This document shows positions 36,831 through 49,755 of a stretch of DNA of 64,000 nt, one piece after another. Numbering within the stretch: position 1 is the first letter of the stretch; each line of letters starts with the position of its first letter. The translations under genes were made by a program, and so were the position numbers. The stretch covers positions 1-64,000 of the forward strand of contig CAJQUW010001698.1 of assembly GCA_907163375.1 (NCBI GenBank), written 5' to 3'. Source of the DNA: Prostheceraeus crozeri. Its lineage: Eukaryota; Platyhelminthes; Polycladida; Euryleptidae. The notes below the pieces were generated by a model. That model had not been told where the DNA came from and did not search any database. It worked only from the letters and a program-made list of their open reading frames with translations.

Positions 36831-37557
36831 CGAAGGCAGATACGAACAAGCCGATTCTTTCACTGAATTTGTCTCACTCTTAGCTTTCAAACGAGCTATC
36901 GCACGACAAAATCCGTCCACTGGAAGCAAGCCGTCCAGGGGGGGGGGACGTCAGCCGAAAATTTTTTCTCTCCGATTTCGCTGGAAACATCCTTCCTAAC
37001 CCAAAATTTCACGTAGATTCCGAATCTGGCCTCCGTTTTCTCATCCGATGCTTCGTTTGGACGCTACACACCAAAAACATCACACACTATAGCCTCAAGA
37101 CTAATCCTGGCGGTCGCCCACGTCAACCTAGACGGTCGCCCACGTCAACCAGGCGGTCGGACCAACTCACCCGAGTCTCACACTCTGTCGTTGCAGAGGG
37201 GGGGGGGCGTCAGCGAACATGTTGTGAACGTGGACCCACCTGGCCGGCACACCACGACAGACCACAACCTCTGTCGTTCCAGAGGGGGGGGGACTCAGAC
37301 ACGAAGCACCACGGCGGCCGACCACGACACTCTGCCGTGCCAGAGGGGGGGGGGCGTCAGCGAACATGTTGTGAACGTGGACCCACCTGGCCGGCACACC
37401 ACGACAGACCACAACCTCTGTCGTTCCAGAGGGGGGGGGACTCAGACACGAAGCACCACGGCGGCCGACCACGACACTCTGCCGTGCCAGAGGGGGGGGG
37501 GGACGCAGCGATGGCCGCCATCTTGCGCGGTCCAGAAGTGGAGTTTTGCTTACTACT
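36831..37557. repeat. Right terminal inverted repeat of Polinton B
   Basis: It is the reverse complement of the left repeat. It carries five units of CTCTG-six bases-CAGAG followed by 7-12 G. The block from 37186 to 37330 is repeated almost exactly at about 37330-37490, which lengthens this repeat relative to the left one. It ends in GCTTACTACT, then the ATTGTC duplication. The long open frames across it are repeat shadows. Confidence 0.92.
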
Positions 37558-37563
37558 ATTGTC
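37558..37563. repeat. Target site duplication of Polinton B, right (ATTGTC)
   Basis: This is the matching partner of 13406-13411. The Tc1-type sequence resumes immediately after it. Confidence 0.95.
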
Positions 37564-37775
37564 ACTGGCGAAATCAATGGGATGTCATTGACAATAAGGG
37601 TAGGGCCACAAAATATTAGCTTCTTTAGAACCGTTGCTGTATCATAGCTTATCAGATTATATAAGGACATTTAAATATATTAGGGACATGAAATAACATG
37701 AAAAATGCTTTCTGTATCATACTTATGTTTTATTTAGTCAAATTTTAGAATGATCCACTTTTATGAAACGAACTG

Positions 37776-39459
37776 TAGCACTAGAAGTAGTTATGCAAAA
37801 AAGTCAAGTAAGTCAAGCAATATCTCCAAGGTAAGAATCAAGACATTTTTTAAAAGAACTAATACTTGAACACTCAATGCAATCTGAAGGCAAATCATTC
37901 CAAAATGGAACAACATGAGATGAGAACTAATTGCCTCGACACAATGAATTTGAAAATTGACTCTTTAATTTATATTTATGTCCACGCGTGCGACTTTCGG
38001 AATAAATTTCAAAACAAACATCAAATGGAACAGAAATATGACCTCGAATCATTTTAAAGACGGTGATAAGATCTTGGCGTAAACGCCTCGTTTGCAAAGT
38101 CTTGATCCCGAGAATAGAACAGCGACTGTGGTAAAGTTGGCTGAAAGTTTAGGTACAGTACTTGGAATAACCGTTGCAATCATGAAGAAAAATTATCAAT
38201 TTTTGTTGTTTTTCCGTTTTATAGGGAAAAATGTTTAAAGACACAGCTCTTTGAATGTACATTAATAAGTTTTGGTAATAAGTCAATTCATTACTGAATT
38301 CACGGCTATTTTGCTCGAGGATTCTGATTGCAGCTTTAGTTTGGTTCTTCGCAATGAGTACTACAAAGTTTTCATAGTTAGCTTGACTGCAATGAAGGCA
38401 CGTTGATGCTGATTAAGTGCTAATTGATAGCCAATTATTTACTTATACATCTAGTTTTAAGCCGTACTCGATCTCAAATAGAGTTTCCGGAATTGCATAC
38501 TCAGCAGAAATGAATTTTGTAAGAATCGTGTGTTCTCTAGACTATCTATCGAAAAATTCTTTCATACCTTCGATGAGATATTACGCGAATTGCTGCTCAA
38601 TCCTTTTCATACGCGTACAAAATATATTATCAAAGTACGAATATTTGTCTAATTACCAGATAAAGGATCAATTTGGATATAAATTGATGAAAATCAGCAT
38701 CGTTGTGCTTTACAGGGATTTCTCGTTCATTCGGAGTACCGGTAAACCTACCGTATGCTACATGGAAATCGAGAAATCGAATGATGTTTAACGCTCTAAG
38801 TTGAACAGCTACCAGTCTTAGTCAGAAGGTTACACAGACGCCGGCTTAGTTCCTACCGGGTTTGATTGCGCCCGCCGATTCTGATCACCATGGCCGCCGG
38901 TCAGGCTCAACCCTGGCTCACACTGCATTTGAGAAATAAAGAGCAAAATAATTTTTTTACATTGACAGGCAAGAGGATAGGTTTCATATTCGTTGATGTT
39001 TAGGAAGCACTTTTTTTCCTATCAGCATTTGAAGGTAAACTTTTGGCAATCATAGTAAAAAGAATAAAAGGATGGCTGATGAAATATGTCCAGATTATTT
39101 TGGACATGTAATTTTCGCTCATTCCACGAAGTGCATAGATATCGAAATCAAAAGTTAAGCTTGTATGCTACAACAGACAGGTTTCGTAATAATCAAGCGA
39201 CTTTACGGTGCAAAGGAAAGCGACTATATTTTCATCCAAGATGCCACAGCCTCAACATGAGCACATGTCTAGGAACGACAGGGGTCTCACTTCGAATCTC
39301 CTCCCGACAAAGCTTCAATTAGATCATTAGGCTAGATCTTGCTGTCGGGAACGATGAAGATATGTAAACACCACTACTTGTTAATCACTGGTCTGCTTTA
39401 CATTTAGCATGATTTCAACCAAATTTGATATGTTACACAAAATTTAAGATATGATGGAC
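37776..39459. other. Anonymous AT-rich host DNA
   Basis: No gene is recognised. A 124-residue plus frame (38417-38791) has no domain pattern and looks fortuitous. A GC-richer patch at 38815-38930 may be an old repeat fragment. Confidence 0.5.
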
Positions 39460-40137
39460 CAGTCGCGTAGCCAGGATTTCATTTCCGGGGAAGACAATAA
39501 ATGTGGCTTAATTTTTGTATAAGCATATGCTTAATAATTTCGCGAATCAGAAGAAGCCCTAATATTCATTCATATCTGATTTGATTATGATCTGATTTTG
39601 TCTTTTATTGATCATTCATGATACACGATTAACATAGAATCATGCAGTATATACAAGATTATCGATGACAGCCACAAGCGTAGGATGACGTCTAGGCTCT
39701 AATAATATTGATTTGATATAAGTGGCTCATCATTCAATGCTTGTGTAATTGAAAGCAAAAGCGAAATAGAGCAGGCTTTTATATACGTTATTATACGTTT
39801 ATATACGTTTATATACCCAGTTATGAATGGCATCTACTTGTGGGTGTCGCAAAATCGTGTCGTGTCCTGGCTACAAGCCACATCGAGACGTCCGTGACAG
39901 TACAACTAGCATCGGCACCTGACCGACTATCTGTCTCACAGAAATAAACATCTCTCGCGATCGTTGCGCAACAGGGGACATGCGAAAATTAACCCAGCGT
40001 CCTACTGTAGGATTTCAGATTCTCACATCAATAAATTAATAATTCGACATAGAATGATGTTAATATACCCCGTATAAAACACAAAGATTGTCCCCCGCTC
40101 AGATTTCATTATATTCCTCCCCTTGGCTACTCCGCTG
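39460..40137. mobile_element. Non-autonomous hAT element with perfect 8-bp duplication
   Basis: The left end reads CAGTCGCGTAGCCAGG. The right end on the minus strand reads CAGCGGAGTAGCCAAGG. Both match the hAT terminal style (CAG ... GTAGCCAGG). TGATGGAC flanks the element on both sides (39452-39459 and 40138-40145), the 8-bp target duplication diagnostic of hAT. The inside (678 bp) is AT-rich and non-coding, with a short TATACGTTTA repeat near 39785. The exact duplication implies a fairly recent insertion by a transposase supplied elsewhere. Confidence 0.9.
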
Positions 40138-43100
40138 TGATGGACTTTTCATAATGAAATATTCAAGTAGAAGGCAATCAAAGTAATAGATGATCGCGTG
40201 CACCATTAGGCAAAACATAATTTTTCAGTCTGTAGCCAAATCTGAAATGAGACAAAATAAATGTATTCTAGCTTTCAGATAATACTTTCAGATTCCGACA
40301 GATATCAACGAACTTATACTGTAAGTTGGGATCATCAATCAGAGTCAGCATATGTGCTGATGGCTTCGTTAATTCAGCTTTTTCCTCTAAATCATTGACA
40401 TTTAGTATTTGTGAATTTTTTGCTTTTTAATCATATGTCTCTTATCGGGATCGGGATGCTTGTTTTATAATCACAGTTGTCTCATTTCGTTTTCGATAAC
40501 GAGTCAGCCTGAAGGGATATGCTTTTGATCAACAAACACTTTGAAAATGCGGCATATTTGATTAATGAATAAACACACGCTTCGAAAGGACAACAAAATT
40601 AGATGGTGCAATAGAGAGGCAATGCGATGTTTTAATCAGTTTATAACACGCAACCCAAGAAACATGTCCTTATTTGAAATCAAAACCAACATAATTGATC
40701 ATTTTCTCTTATTACAGGTTATAATCGTTAGTGAAAAGCTAATTCACATCTTCATAATTGCAACAGAGCATTAAATTGACGAAGGTCAATTAATTTTATT
40801 TATCAATTGTAAATTTACTATATTATTAATTTATTCACTATCTATTTATTTCTTTTTTATATTTTTACTATCACGGATTTCTATGATTACAATTAATTCA
40901 TTATTAAGAGACGAATGCATTAATGATCTTATATGAAGTAACTCGAATCTACTACTAGTACTTGCTGCGGACAGTTTTGATACTTAAATCTTCAATGATA
41001 TTAAAAATAATACTTAATGCTTCAATTCAACGACATTTTGACGTCATGCATGACTAGTGCTCTCATGCAGAAGTTCGACCATCATCATTGCCATGACTCA
41101 CGACTATGCAAGCACCAATCACACACTAATGGAAATGGTTAGCTTACCTTTCTTCTTTATCATCTTTCTTCGCTATTTCTTCTTTGTTACTCTTCGCTAT
41201 TAATCTAATGGACGTCAGTGCATTAAGTCTTGCCCATATTTTGAAGGTCACCTAATCAATCAGATTTCACGATTTAGTCAATGAGAAAAGATTCTTAAGT
41301 GAAGAAAGTTTTCATGACATCTGATAAATTGGCTGACCTCCATATATGAATGAGTCTGGTAGGACGTTCAACTTGATTTTTTCACAGTAGCGAACTGTTG
41401 CTAAAATTCTTGTTCTTCCTCTATGCAAAAAATGAGAAATCTGAATTTGAAACCCGATTAAGACTTTTGAGTCACCCTGTACATTATGATCAGAGGCGGA
41501 GCCATTAACCTACATTTTTTCGGAGAGCTGCTAAATATTGTAGGTCTTTCATAGACTTCTTAATCAAAATTGAACACTGAATAACAGTAGAGCGGACCGG
41601 GAATAGTCGTTTGAAGGAGCTAGATGTTACAATGGGCCTGCAGGGAAAGCTACTGAATGACATCTCACGCGCAAATTACCAAAGTTGAACCTTTTCTAAA
41701 GCACTTTTTCCATGTGAAAGTTGTTCTATCCATTTTTCTTTATGAACTGTAGATTGAAAATACGCTTTTTCGCACTTTGAATAATTTTTTAAGCATCTGA
41801 AGATTTCATTACGCGGATAATCCATTAATTGATTTAGTGCATGATATATGAGCGATATCCTCAGGAAATTCTCTGGATGACAGAGGTTGAACGCAAGCAT
41901 TGGATTGGGAGCCCAGTCTGCCTTTAACCAGCTGGAACAAGCTGGAACAACCTCGAACAAGCTGGAACATGCAGAGCAAAATAGGAGAATAGTTTCAATG
42001 TAACTGAAGCAATAGATAATTGGCAATCTCACCATTCGACTCGTTCGATCCTGTTTGATAAGCAGAAATATTTGGATCGAGTATAATGACAAGTTATCGG
42101 AGATAAGCTAATTGCTTCATCATAAAGTGCAACAACTATTAGAGCAAGGTAAGTCAGTCAACGAAGAAACTTTACAGATCATGGCTCAATTGTTTACCAT
42201 GCTAGGCTTGTACAAATCATGAGATGAGCTACTGGACTGCGCTTTGGGACTTCATTGTGTCAACCACACACATGCTCCTGTGGAGCAACGGTCGACAAAA
42301 GTGATGTGCTTGGCCTTGCAATAGACACCATGCCAGAAAAAAATTCCATTGTAAGCATCGTCCCTTTGACAATGGTAACAACAAAATATCATCTGGGCGT
42401 TTGCCATCAGCGGTTCGGCGGTCTTGGCGGTTCCAGGATTACAAGAGTCTCGGCATAGAGTACGGATACATAGGTAGAGTGTCGACTCAAAAAAGTATGT
42501 GTATACAGTGAAAATTTTTATATGAAAAGATTCAGTTTTTTGCGGAGATTGCGTTCCTGCTGTCCAAAAAATTATTTGAGCACTTTTAAAAAAGTCAAAA
42601 TTTTGCCAATTTAAATACTACCGAGATGACTCCCCGTTGTAAGTAGTATAAAGCAAGTTGGATATCAAAAGGAATGAATATTTGCTAATAAGCATCCCAA
42701 CTAAGCGGAAATCAAGCTGATTATCAATGGAATTTCATGCTCCGTATTATAATGAAAGTCTTCATGATAAAGTCGCGATATTATCCGTGCTTTCTTGGCT
42801 GAAATGTCAAGTTTTTAATTCAATTTTCAGGCGCATGATTTCATGTTTCATTTCTTGAATCTGAATAGTGACGTGGACCTATTTACATCTTTCAAAGTTA
42901 ATTGAAATCATTGTCTTTGAATCTGTGATTTTGCCATTCTAGTGGCAGCTGTTGTCTGATCACGCTTATGAAGATTCTTTTGAGGTTCAGCAGGAATGCA
43001 ATAGCGCAGGTCATCGAGTTGCCAATTTAACAAACATTACCTCTCAAAGGCTGTCAAACACACACTATCTGTAAAACAATATAATTTCCTTCTGTTTTAT

Positions 43101-45966
43101 GCTATCATTATCAGTCAATTCCATTGTAATTTCTTCAAAACTGCATAAATGCGCATATCTCACATTTGGAAACAATTCCGACTGTATCTCCTTTGAGTTC
43201 ATTTAATAAAATCGAAAGTGTGTACACATTGGGGATTTAATAAATGCGGAGTTACCACTCTACCTAACATATTTACTCTATGAGTCTCGGTTGCTCTAAA
43301 TGATCCGCTGACTGTAATTCATTTACACTCTGAAGGCCACAAACTTGGTTTAACATCTCAACAAGCCGAAGACAAAAACGAAGCAAAATATCAGGAATTG
43401 ATACCTGCCTGCGATTTTCGGGGAATTGCAATGAAAACTCTGGGAGGCTTTGGGCCTTTCTTGCAACTTTGAAGGTCCCCCAAATTTTTAAAAGGGAGTG
43501 AACTAGCGACTGGGTCTTCGGGTTCAGTACAGTAATGCTGTTTCTGTTCGCTAGACATTGAGTTAACATTCGCTAGACATCTCTGTAAGGCATTGGAAAT
43601 TTCTTTTTACCCACTTAGTAAGTTCCTGCATGTGCCATCGTTTTGAATCAGTTTGCACTTCTAGGAAAGTGACACACATGAAGAATATAATTCTGTGGTT
43701 TCCACCATTCATTCCATGAATTTCTTTTCTTCATGGACGATCGAGTGCTTAATTGTCAATTTGCCGAAGATTGTGCGACTAGTCACATGTAGTGTTCAGA
43801 TCTTATTCATTGATAAGAGCATAGAAATCTACTCGTAATAAAACAAAATCGAATTGCCTAAGTGACTCCAGCTGTCATCGCCCCATCGGGTATTTGGTGT
43901 GGAGGAAAATTCGATTGGTAATGTTCTTTTGGCTTATAATCGCAAACTTAGTTAATGAAAACGACTGCATAATTCATGTTATGCTAAAATGTCCATACTA
44001 CAGTGGATAGGATAATCAAAGGAAAAGGGCAACTTGAATGAATTGCTTTTCAGTTCTAATATTAGGCGATATTTTGAGTTAATATCGTTATTAAACAAGA
44101 ATGTGCTCATTTTCAGTGTAAACGTACAGGGGGACATGGAATGCGTCTGATCGAAAGGACGCTGTTAAATTATGAAATAATACCTGCCCTCGTAGCATTT
44201 CAAACGGTGATAGTTTTTAAGCATTATGCAGCTTTTGTTGGAAAATAGAATTATGCATTATGCTGTGCTAAAACGGACTGTACACCACTCTTAATCTGGT
44301 TTCAATATCAACTTGCAGGATCATGCTTTGCCATTGCAAGTTTCAATTGCAAGCATCAATGGCCATTGCTTTCGACGACTTTCTTGGCCTCCTTGTCCAC
44401 AAACGTTCTTCGGCTAGCTTCGCAAGAAATCGATGTAAATAAAGTTTCCATTCATAGAGCATCCTGACTTTTATGAACCTCATAGGAAATCAAAATACTT
44501 CGAAGAAGTCGATATAGATTATGATTCCGACATAGAAAAGAGATAAACTTCTCTATCTCGAATATTTTCACCTTTTTTCTGACGTTCAAAAGGTTCATCG
44601 GGTAGAAGGATGAGCTTTTATGTAATGCTAAGATACTCTATGTCAGAGCTGCCAATTTTGAAAGAACCTCTGCCCAAACTTCTTTTCCTTTTCGAATTTT
44701 CGATAAAAACGATTGCTTTTCGACGTTTTTCTGTTGTAAGAAAAATATAGCACCGATTAACTTGAAAATTTTTAGGAAAATAGTTGGTCGTATTTATTAA
44801 TGACATGAGATGGATTGAAGCTTATGACTAATTTCGTTTATCTGAGAGGTATGCGTCTTTCCAGCCTAAACTACATAGACATCATCATACTACTTACAAA
44901 TGCCTTTAATCAACTGTTAAAGTTGCTGCTCCAAAGCTTCACAATTTTACTTTTTATTTGATTCAAGTTTTCTTTTTATCATCATAATAGTTTATTTAAT
45001 CAAACCACCTAATTTTCTTAAAATCGAAGGCGTAGACTTGTTGTTAGCCAAGATAACCAAGACCATGAAATGCATGGAAATATTTTGTTCCCATGAATTT
45101 CATGAAATCAGTCTTATTCAACATTCATTAAATCATTCTGTTTGTATCAACACTTTGTAGTGAATCATATATACAGGCATAGCATACATAGTGGGCTATG
45201 ATATAAGATACAATTCACAACACAATTCCCAGTCAGCACTATTTTACTTCCAATTTGCTATATTTCTGCATAATTATTCTAATATGCTTAGTAAATGTTA
45301 AATAATTTTTTCCACACTATTCATGAAAGGAAGAACAATGATTTTTGTGCTATCTTAGTCATATGAGTAATATTCACTTGAAATTGAAATTTTGTCAAAT
45401 TTCGATCATGAATAGGGGTTAAGTTTTGATTTGCTCAAGAGTTAAGAGTTAGCACAAAAGCTTTTATGCTGTTAACCCATAGATTTTCTAATCAACCTTA
45501 AAGTATTTTATGACAATCAAATTCTGGCAAACGAGGCTAGATAGGTTGCATATGAAAGTTTGATACTAGCAATTGTGTTTGGGTATTCAATTTTCATAAA
45601 CTTCTATTAGTAAGCTATATTGAAGATTACTTGATGATAGCTTTAGATAATAGCTGAAAATAGTCGTTCAGAAAATATAGCTCATTCTATAAAATGAGGT
45701 TGGTTCTTTTCAAATACAAACAAAATTTGTGACTCATAGCCAATGAATGATATACACAAGGAATCATCAGCGCGGCTTAGATCACACCAACAAGCGGACT
45801 GGGACGCTGTGAAAACCCTTTTGCCTGGTTGGCACATAAGTTTTGTGCCGAATTACTGCTTGTGAATAAGAGTTGAAATACTAAAAAAAAGAAGTCTGCG
45901 AAAATATTTTTAGTGTAATGAATTTTAAAATTCGCAGTCTTAAAATGTTAAGTGTCTGGATCGAAA
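40138..45966. other. Anonymous AT-rich host DNA
   Basis: There is no supported gene, and frames up to 138 residues (41676-42092) lack any domain pattern. A short direct repeat of AGCTGGAACAA-type units lies at 41930-41970. TTTTGAGTCACCCTGTACA near 41470 could be a single transposon end, but I see no partner. Confidence 0.5.
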
Positions 45967-46006
45967 CATGGACAGCTAGAATACTGTCACTTTCTAGCTG
46001 TCCATG
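45967..46006. repeat. Perfect 15-bp-stem hairpin
   Basis: CATGGACAGCTAGAA at 45967-45981 is exactly complementary to 45992-46006 across a 10-base loop. It may be the core of a miniature inverted-repeat element. No target duplication was identified. Confidence 0.75.
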
Positions 46007-46165
46007 CCTTATCTAAGGACGCATGAAAATGAAAGAGCACAGCGAAGATTTCTTATATGTTTAACATTCATAATTTTGAATTGTAAGTAACTTGTGTGAT
46101 ATCATCATTTTTTAAACGAAGATTTTTATAATAGTAGATCGACTTTTATAATAACAACCAGCATC

Positions 46166-46372
46166 TTGGCTTATGATTTCAATTTGGCTGTGAATCAAGG
46201 AGGTGGCAGAAATGTCTGGAGTCTACTGAAGCGCGGTGTGAGACTATCAATTCTTCCTGGAGATGGTCTGTCTCGACTTGAAGCTTTGCTAAGGCAAGAG
46301 TGGGAGAGTTTAGATCAAAAGCATGTCTTCCCGGATTCGACAAGTGATTGAACATTCTGGTGAGGTTACAAA
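46166..46372 (+). pseudogene. Tc1-type transposase C-terminal relic
   Basis: The translation NVWSLLKRGVR-x-SILP-x-DG, then LLRQEW-x-SLDQ, parallels NVWSILKRNVRRSLLPTDG and LLKIEWRKLDQ of the Tc1-type copy at 58753-60081. After a frameshift near 46335 the next frame gives RQVIEHSGEVTKY and a stop, matching RIGNVIDNKGRVTKY. The rest of the element is not recognisable, so this is an old decayed fragment. Confidence 0.7.
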
Positions 46373-49300
46373 ATAATAGTGACCACCAGCGAACGTACCA
46401 CTGGCTCAACAGAGCCACTGAACAACAACGTATCTTTACATCAACCTTTATTTTCATTTATCAGCCAAATTTGTATCTTTAATTGACAAAATTTTATTAA
46501 ATGAGACAAAATTTATGTGGTCCACTTTTTATGATTTTATGATCATTACTATACATTCATAAAGATATCTTCAGTGTTGGCAGACTGATTTATCATTTCT
46601 GACATCGAAAAACTGGCATTTTCCCAAATGGGTACCTTGGGAACATTCGGTGCAGAAATTATCTCCTTTTCACAATTTAATAAAACTTATACTATCACAC
46701 ATAAACAATCAATCAATCAGAATGTAGGATCCTAAACAAAAATTTATTGAATGTTAGGAATTCAGAAAACATTCAGAAATTCGTGAGCGTCATTCTAAGT
46801 TCATATATTTTACACTTCTCCGTATGATTAACTTAAAGATAGAGAGATCATTAACTGTACACACTTGAATAGGGTTGATATCTGCTCGTGCCTATTCATG
46901 ATTCCGTTGTATGCAATGTTGGAAACGTCATGAATAATGCTGGTATAAATTTTGTTGTGAAGTTTACATGCAGGCAGAAAGTATTTCGATGATTCAGAGT
47001 AACCTAGATGAAAGTGCTGGTCTGTGACAAAAATGTAATGATCATTAATAACTTTATTCGCAAACAACATTTCTACCATATTTTCTCTTAGCGTCTATTA
47101 TATGTTGCACATGTTGTAATTCCAGGCAATTCAGAGTTTTGAGCATGTGCAAATAAGTAACTATAGGAAAAACCGTACAGATTTCCTTATAGACTTTTAA
47201 AGTACGAACACGGAGTCAACTATTTTCTTAAATCGACATTGAAATCACATTTATGAAAGAAGTAAAGAAACTGTCAAGTCGAATAGTGATAACTGAAAAC
47301 TATAAGACTGTCTTGCTCACCCTTGCTCTCTCGAGGTAGCATCAAAGAATGACCAACGCATAAAAATCACAAAAAGCTCTAATTAGAAGGATTTCCATGT
47401 TTCACGATATTTCCAGACTTCTTTCACACTTCGCGGTAATCCGGAAAACATCATATTCCATGTTCTTTCCCAGTATCTCTACCAGCATTCATGTAATTTA
47501 TATCCTGAAATTAATATAGATTTCTTCGCACAGCAGACCCATAGCGTGCGCATTTATCATTTCTTATTTCAAATAATAGCCACCTACTCGTTTATAATAA
47601 CTCATGTAATAACCACCCATAGATATCATGTGCTTTGGCAATATTGTATGAAACTCTATTTGTTCAACATAGTTGCAATTTTTTGCTCATTCATATTGAG
47701 CATAAGGTAAACCTTACAACATGAAAATTTTCGTGTATCTTCCTCGTCCGTGCCGATTCGACCTCTTTGATTTTTTGTATGACCGTTGGATTTGCTTCGT
47801 TATGTTTGCTGACTTGTCCTCTATGTTGCGCTGGTAGACTTTTTCTTTTCCCCAAACTTAACTGCGGGCCATTCCGGTTGAATTAGATGTAAACTTGTGC
47901 GTGTTCTATGAGTCGATTGCTTGAAGCTTTGTTGAAAAGTCAGTTTGACTGTGGAGCGAGGCTGTAGGTAAAAAAAACAAGAAATGAATAATTTGTGAAC
48001 ATATGCGCCGTGGAGAAATGGAACGAGATAGACAATGGCTGGAGGTTGGAGAATTGTCAGATCAGAACGAATGAATAAGAAGCAATAGCAAGATAATTTC
48101 TGAAAAACAATGAACCTATTTACAGTTTCCATTCGTCAGGCGTTCCCTTTTACATACTCTGTATTCGTGATCAAATTTTAGATAAATTGAAAGCAATATA
48201 ATCAGGTGAAATTCATGCATAAATTACTTGCATCTTTTTGTGAAAATATATTTGATCGATACTGTGATATCATCAAACTTCTACTAAATTCTCTCAAGAA
48301 AAACATCGGAAATCAGCATCATATAATCTTTGATTAAGCTAAGGAGGGTTTGAAGCAGTCAACCGGCCACATAATCCTCAACCGTTTAATTATGATTAAA
48401 CGCATTATTGAATAGGAAGTATTTTGTGATTTCATGTTTGATTCAAGTTACTACATCTCATCAGTGATGGAAGTATACGTGCATATTTTGATAGACCTTA
48501 TTCAGCATGAATCGATGTTGTTTCTTAAAAAACAAGTGTAAAAAGCTGTCTTGCAAATCATATTTTTACATTTCCCTATGGTAATTATTTTAGTGGGAGA
48601 AATCCATGGTTTTTAAGACAAAATTACAACAGTGCAATGTTTTCATTGAATCTTGACATTAGAGACCTGAAGCTGAAAATCTTAAGTATTTCTCCTATCC
48701 TTTTTTGGCTTACTTCTAGTTTCTTGAACAATTTGATCGGCTGGTATAGAAGATTTGAGAATTTTGCTTGTAATTTGCATGGGTGTGAGCAAACATTATT
48801 TTCAAAAAGTGACAGGAAAATTCTTAATACCGCTGAGTATAAAGCCGCTATTACAGCTCTCGAAAGGACTGTTAATTCGGTGCTATGCCTATTACACGAC
48901 ATGTCCTGCTTTCTGCTATCTACGTCAGTTTTCATTAGGGATATAGGATACTTCTCCAACCAGCATAGTATGCTTATAAATAGAGCAGAATGGTGAGCAA
49001 CAGTCTTTCTGTGATTGCAGCTGATTCAAAGAAATCTGGTTGTAGGCTACATCTATGGCGGTTGAAATGAGAATATAATGGATTGAATGGAACACTCATT
49101 TCAAACGAGTAGTTTCACATGTAGCAATTAGTGATCTGAACATCAGTTATAATGTCAAGCTTAGAAACTTGAAGGCTATGGGTACCAACAGATTTAGAGA
49201 TAGCCATTTCCTAAAATCTGAGAGTTTGTTAGACTAAGTCTTAAATGGGAGCTACATCTTGCAAAACTGTGCATGTACATTAAGGACAATAGAAACCACC

Positions 49301-49397
49301 TCCAGGTGACTCTAGATAATGAATTATTCCATTCAATACCTCTGGTTTTTACGAAATCGAATATCTTAATGTCCTCATGCACCAAACACGAAAAATA
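46373..49397. other. Anonymous AT-rich host DNA
   Basis: No gene was recognised. A 119-residue plus frame at 48637-48996 with a helical C-terminal half could be an exon, but it has no flanking partners or motif to support it. Confidence 0.45.
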
Positions 49398-49469
49398 GCT
49401 TGTCCGCCGGGAATCGAACCCAATTATCGAAATGCTAGCATTGCCCGACCACTTCCAATACCAGTGACG
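49398..49469 (-). repeat. tRNA-like segment, probable SINE head
   Basis: On the minus strand GTGGTCGGGCAATGC resembles a D-arm/A-box region. GGGTTCGATTCCCGG is a good B-box and T-arm at the right distance. The acceptor stem does not pair, so this is not a functional tRNA. It is more likely the 5' head of a tRNA-derived SINE whose body would run toward lower coordinates. Confidence 0.5.
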
Positions 49470-49755
49470 CAATAGATTCATGATTGAGACAGGAAAAAGT
49501 ATATAGATAGCTTTAACTCGCAGTTTCATGTAATCCTCCTGGTTTGTTTTTATAACAAAACCCCAGCTGTTCAAACATGTTTCGTTGTTTGAAAGAACAG
49601 GCAGCATCAAGATATGTAAAAAACCGTAGGGTGCGTGTATATGTGCGACTATATTACAGATACTTTCGACTGATGATGTGTCAGGAAATATTGGACAAAC
49701 AAAAGAATCAAAGGCATGCCTTTCATAATCGTGTTTCTTGCGTCACCAGACAACA

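Larger units (their letters stand above)
13412..37557. mobile_element. Polinton/Maverick copy B, complete
   Basis: The element is 24146 bp long. It has matching termini (AGTAGTAAGC ... GCTTACTACT), terminal inverted repeats of about 0.73-0.77 kb and a perfect ATTGTC duplication. It holds the full core set: POLB, INT, ATP, PRO and capsid-type genes. It looks whole, with no obvious breaks in the core genes. The exact duplication and near-identical terminal repeats point to a recent insertion. It sits inside a Tc1-type element, which fixes both borders independently. Confidence 0.97.
12513..37775 (+). mobile_element. Short Tc1/mariner-type element interrupted by Polinton B
   Basis: The element consists of 12513-13411 plus 37564-37775, about 1.1 kb once Polinton B is set aside. 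The ends are imperfect inverted repeats (left CAGATTGTTTCATAAAA; right end reads CAGTTCGTTTCATAAAA on the minus strand), each preceded by TA, the Tc1/mariner target duplication. It is a deletion derivative. Compared with the second copy at 58753-60081 it lacks about 200 bp more of the transposase, keeping the N-terminal DNA-binding part and the last dozen codons. Confidence 0.85.

Noticed and set aside
37167-37670. Pro/Gly-rich open frames across the terminal repeats (also 9680-10860 and 13388-13873)
   Set aside because: They are made of repeat units and G or C runs, change with unit number and have no coding signature.
37558-40145. CRISPR-like or prokaryotic features
   Set aside because: No spaced direct repeats of that kind. 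All signals in the window are eukaryotic.
48637-48996. Host exon of 119 residues
   Set aside because: No domain, no partner exons and no second copy. Chance open frame in AT-rich DNA is as likely.
49398-49469. Functional tRNA gene
   Set aside because: B-box and T-arm are good, but the acceptor stem does not pair and no clean anticodon arm is seen.
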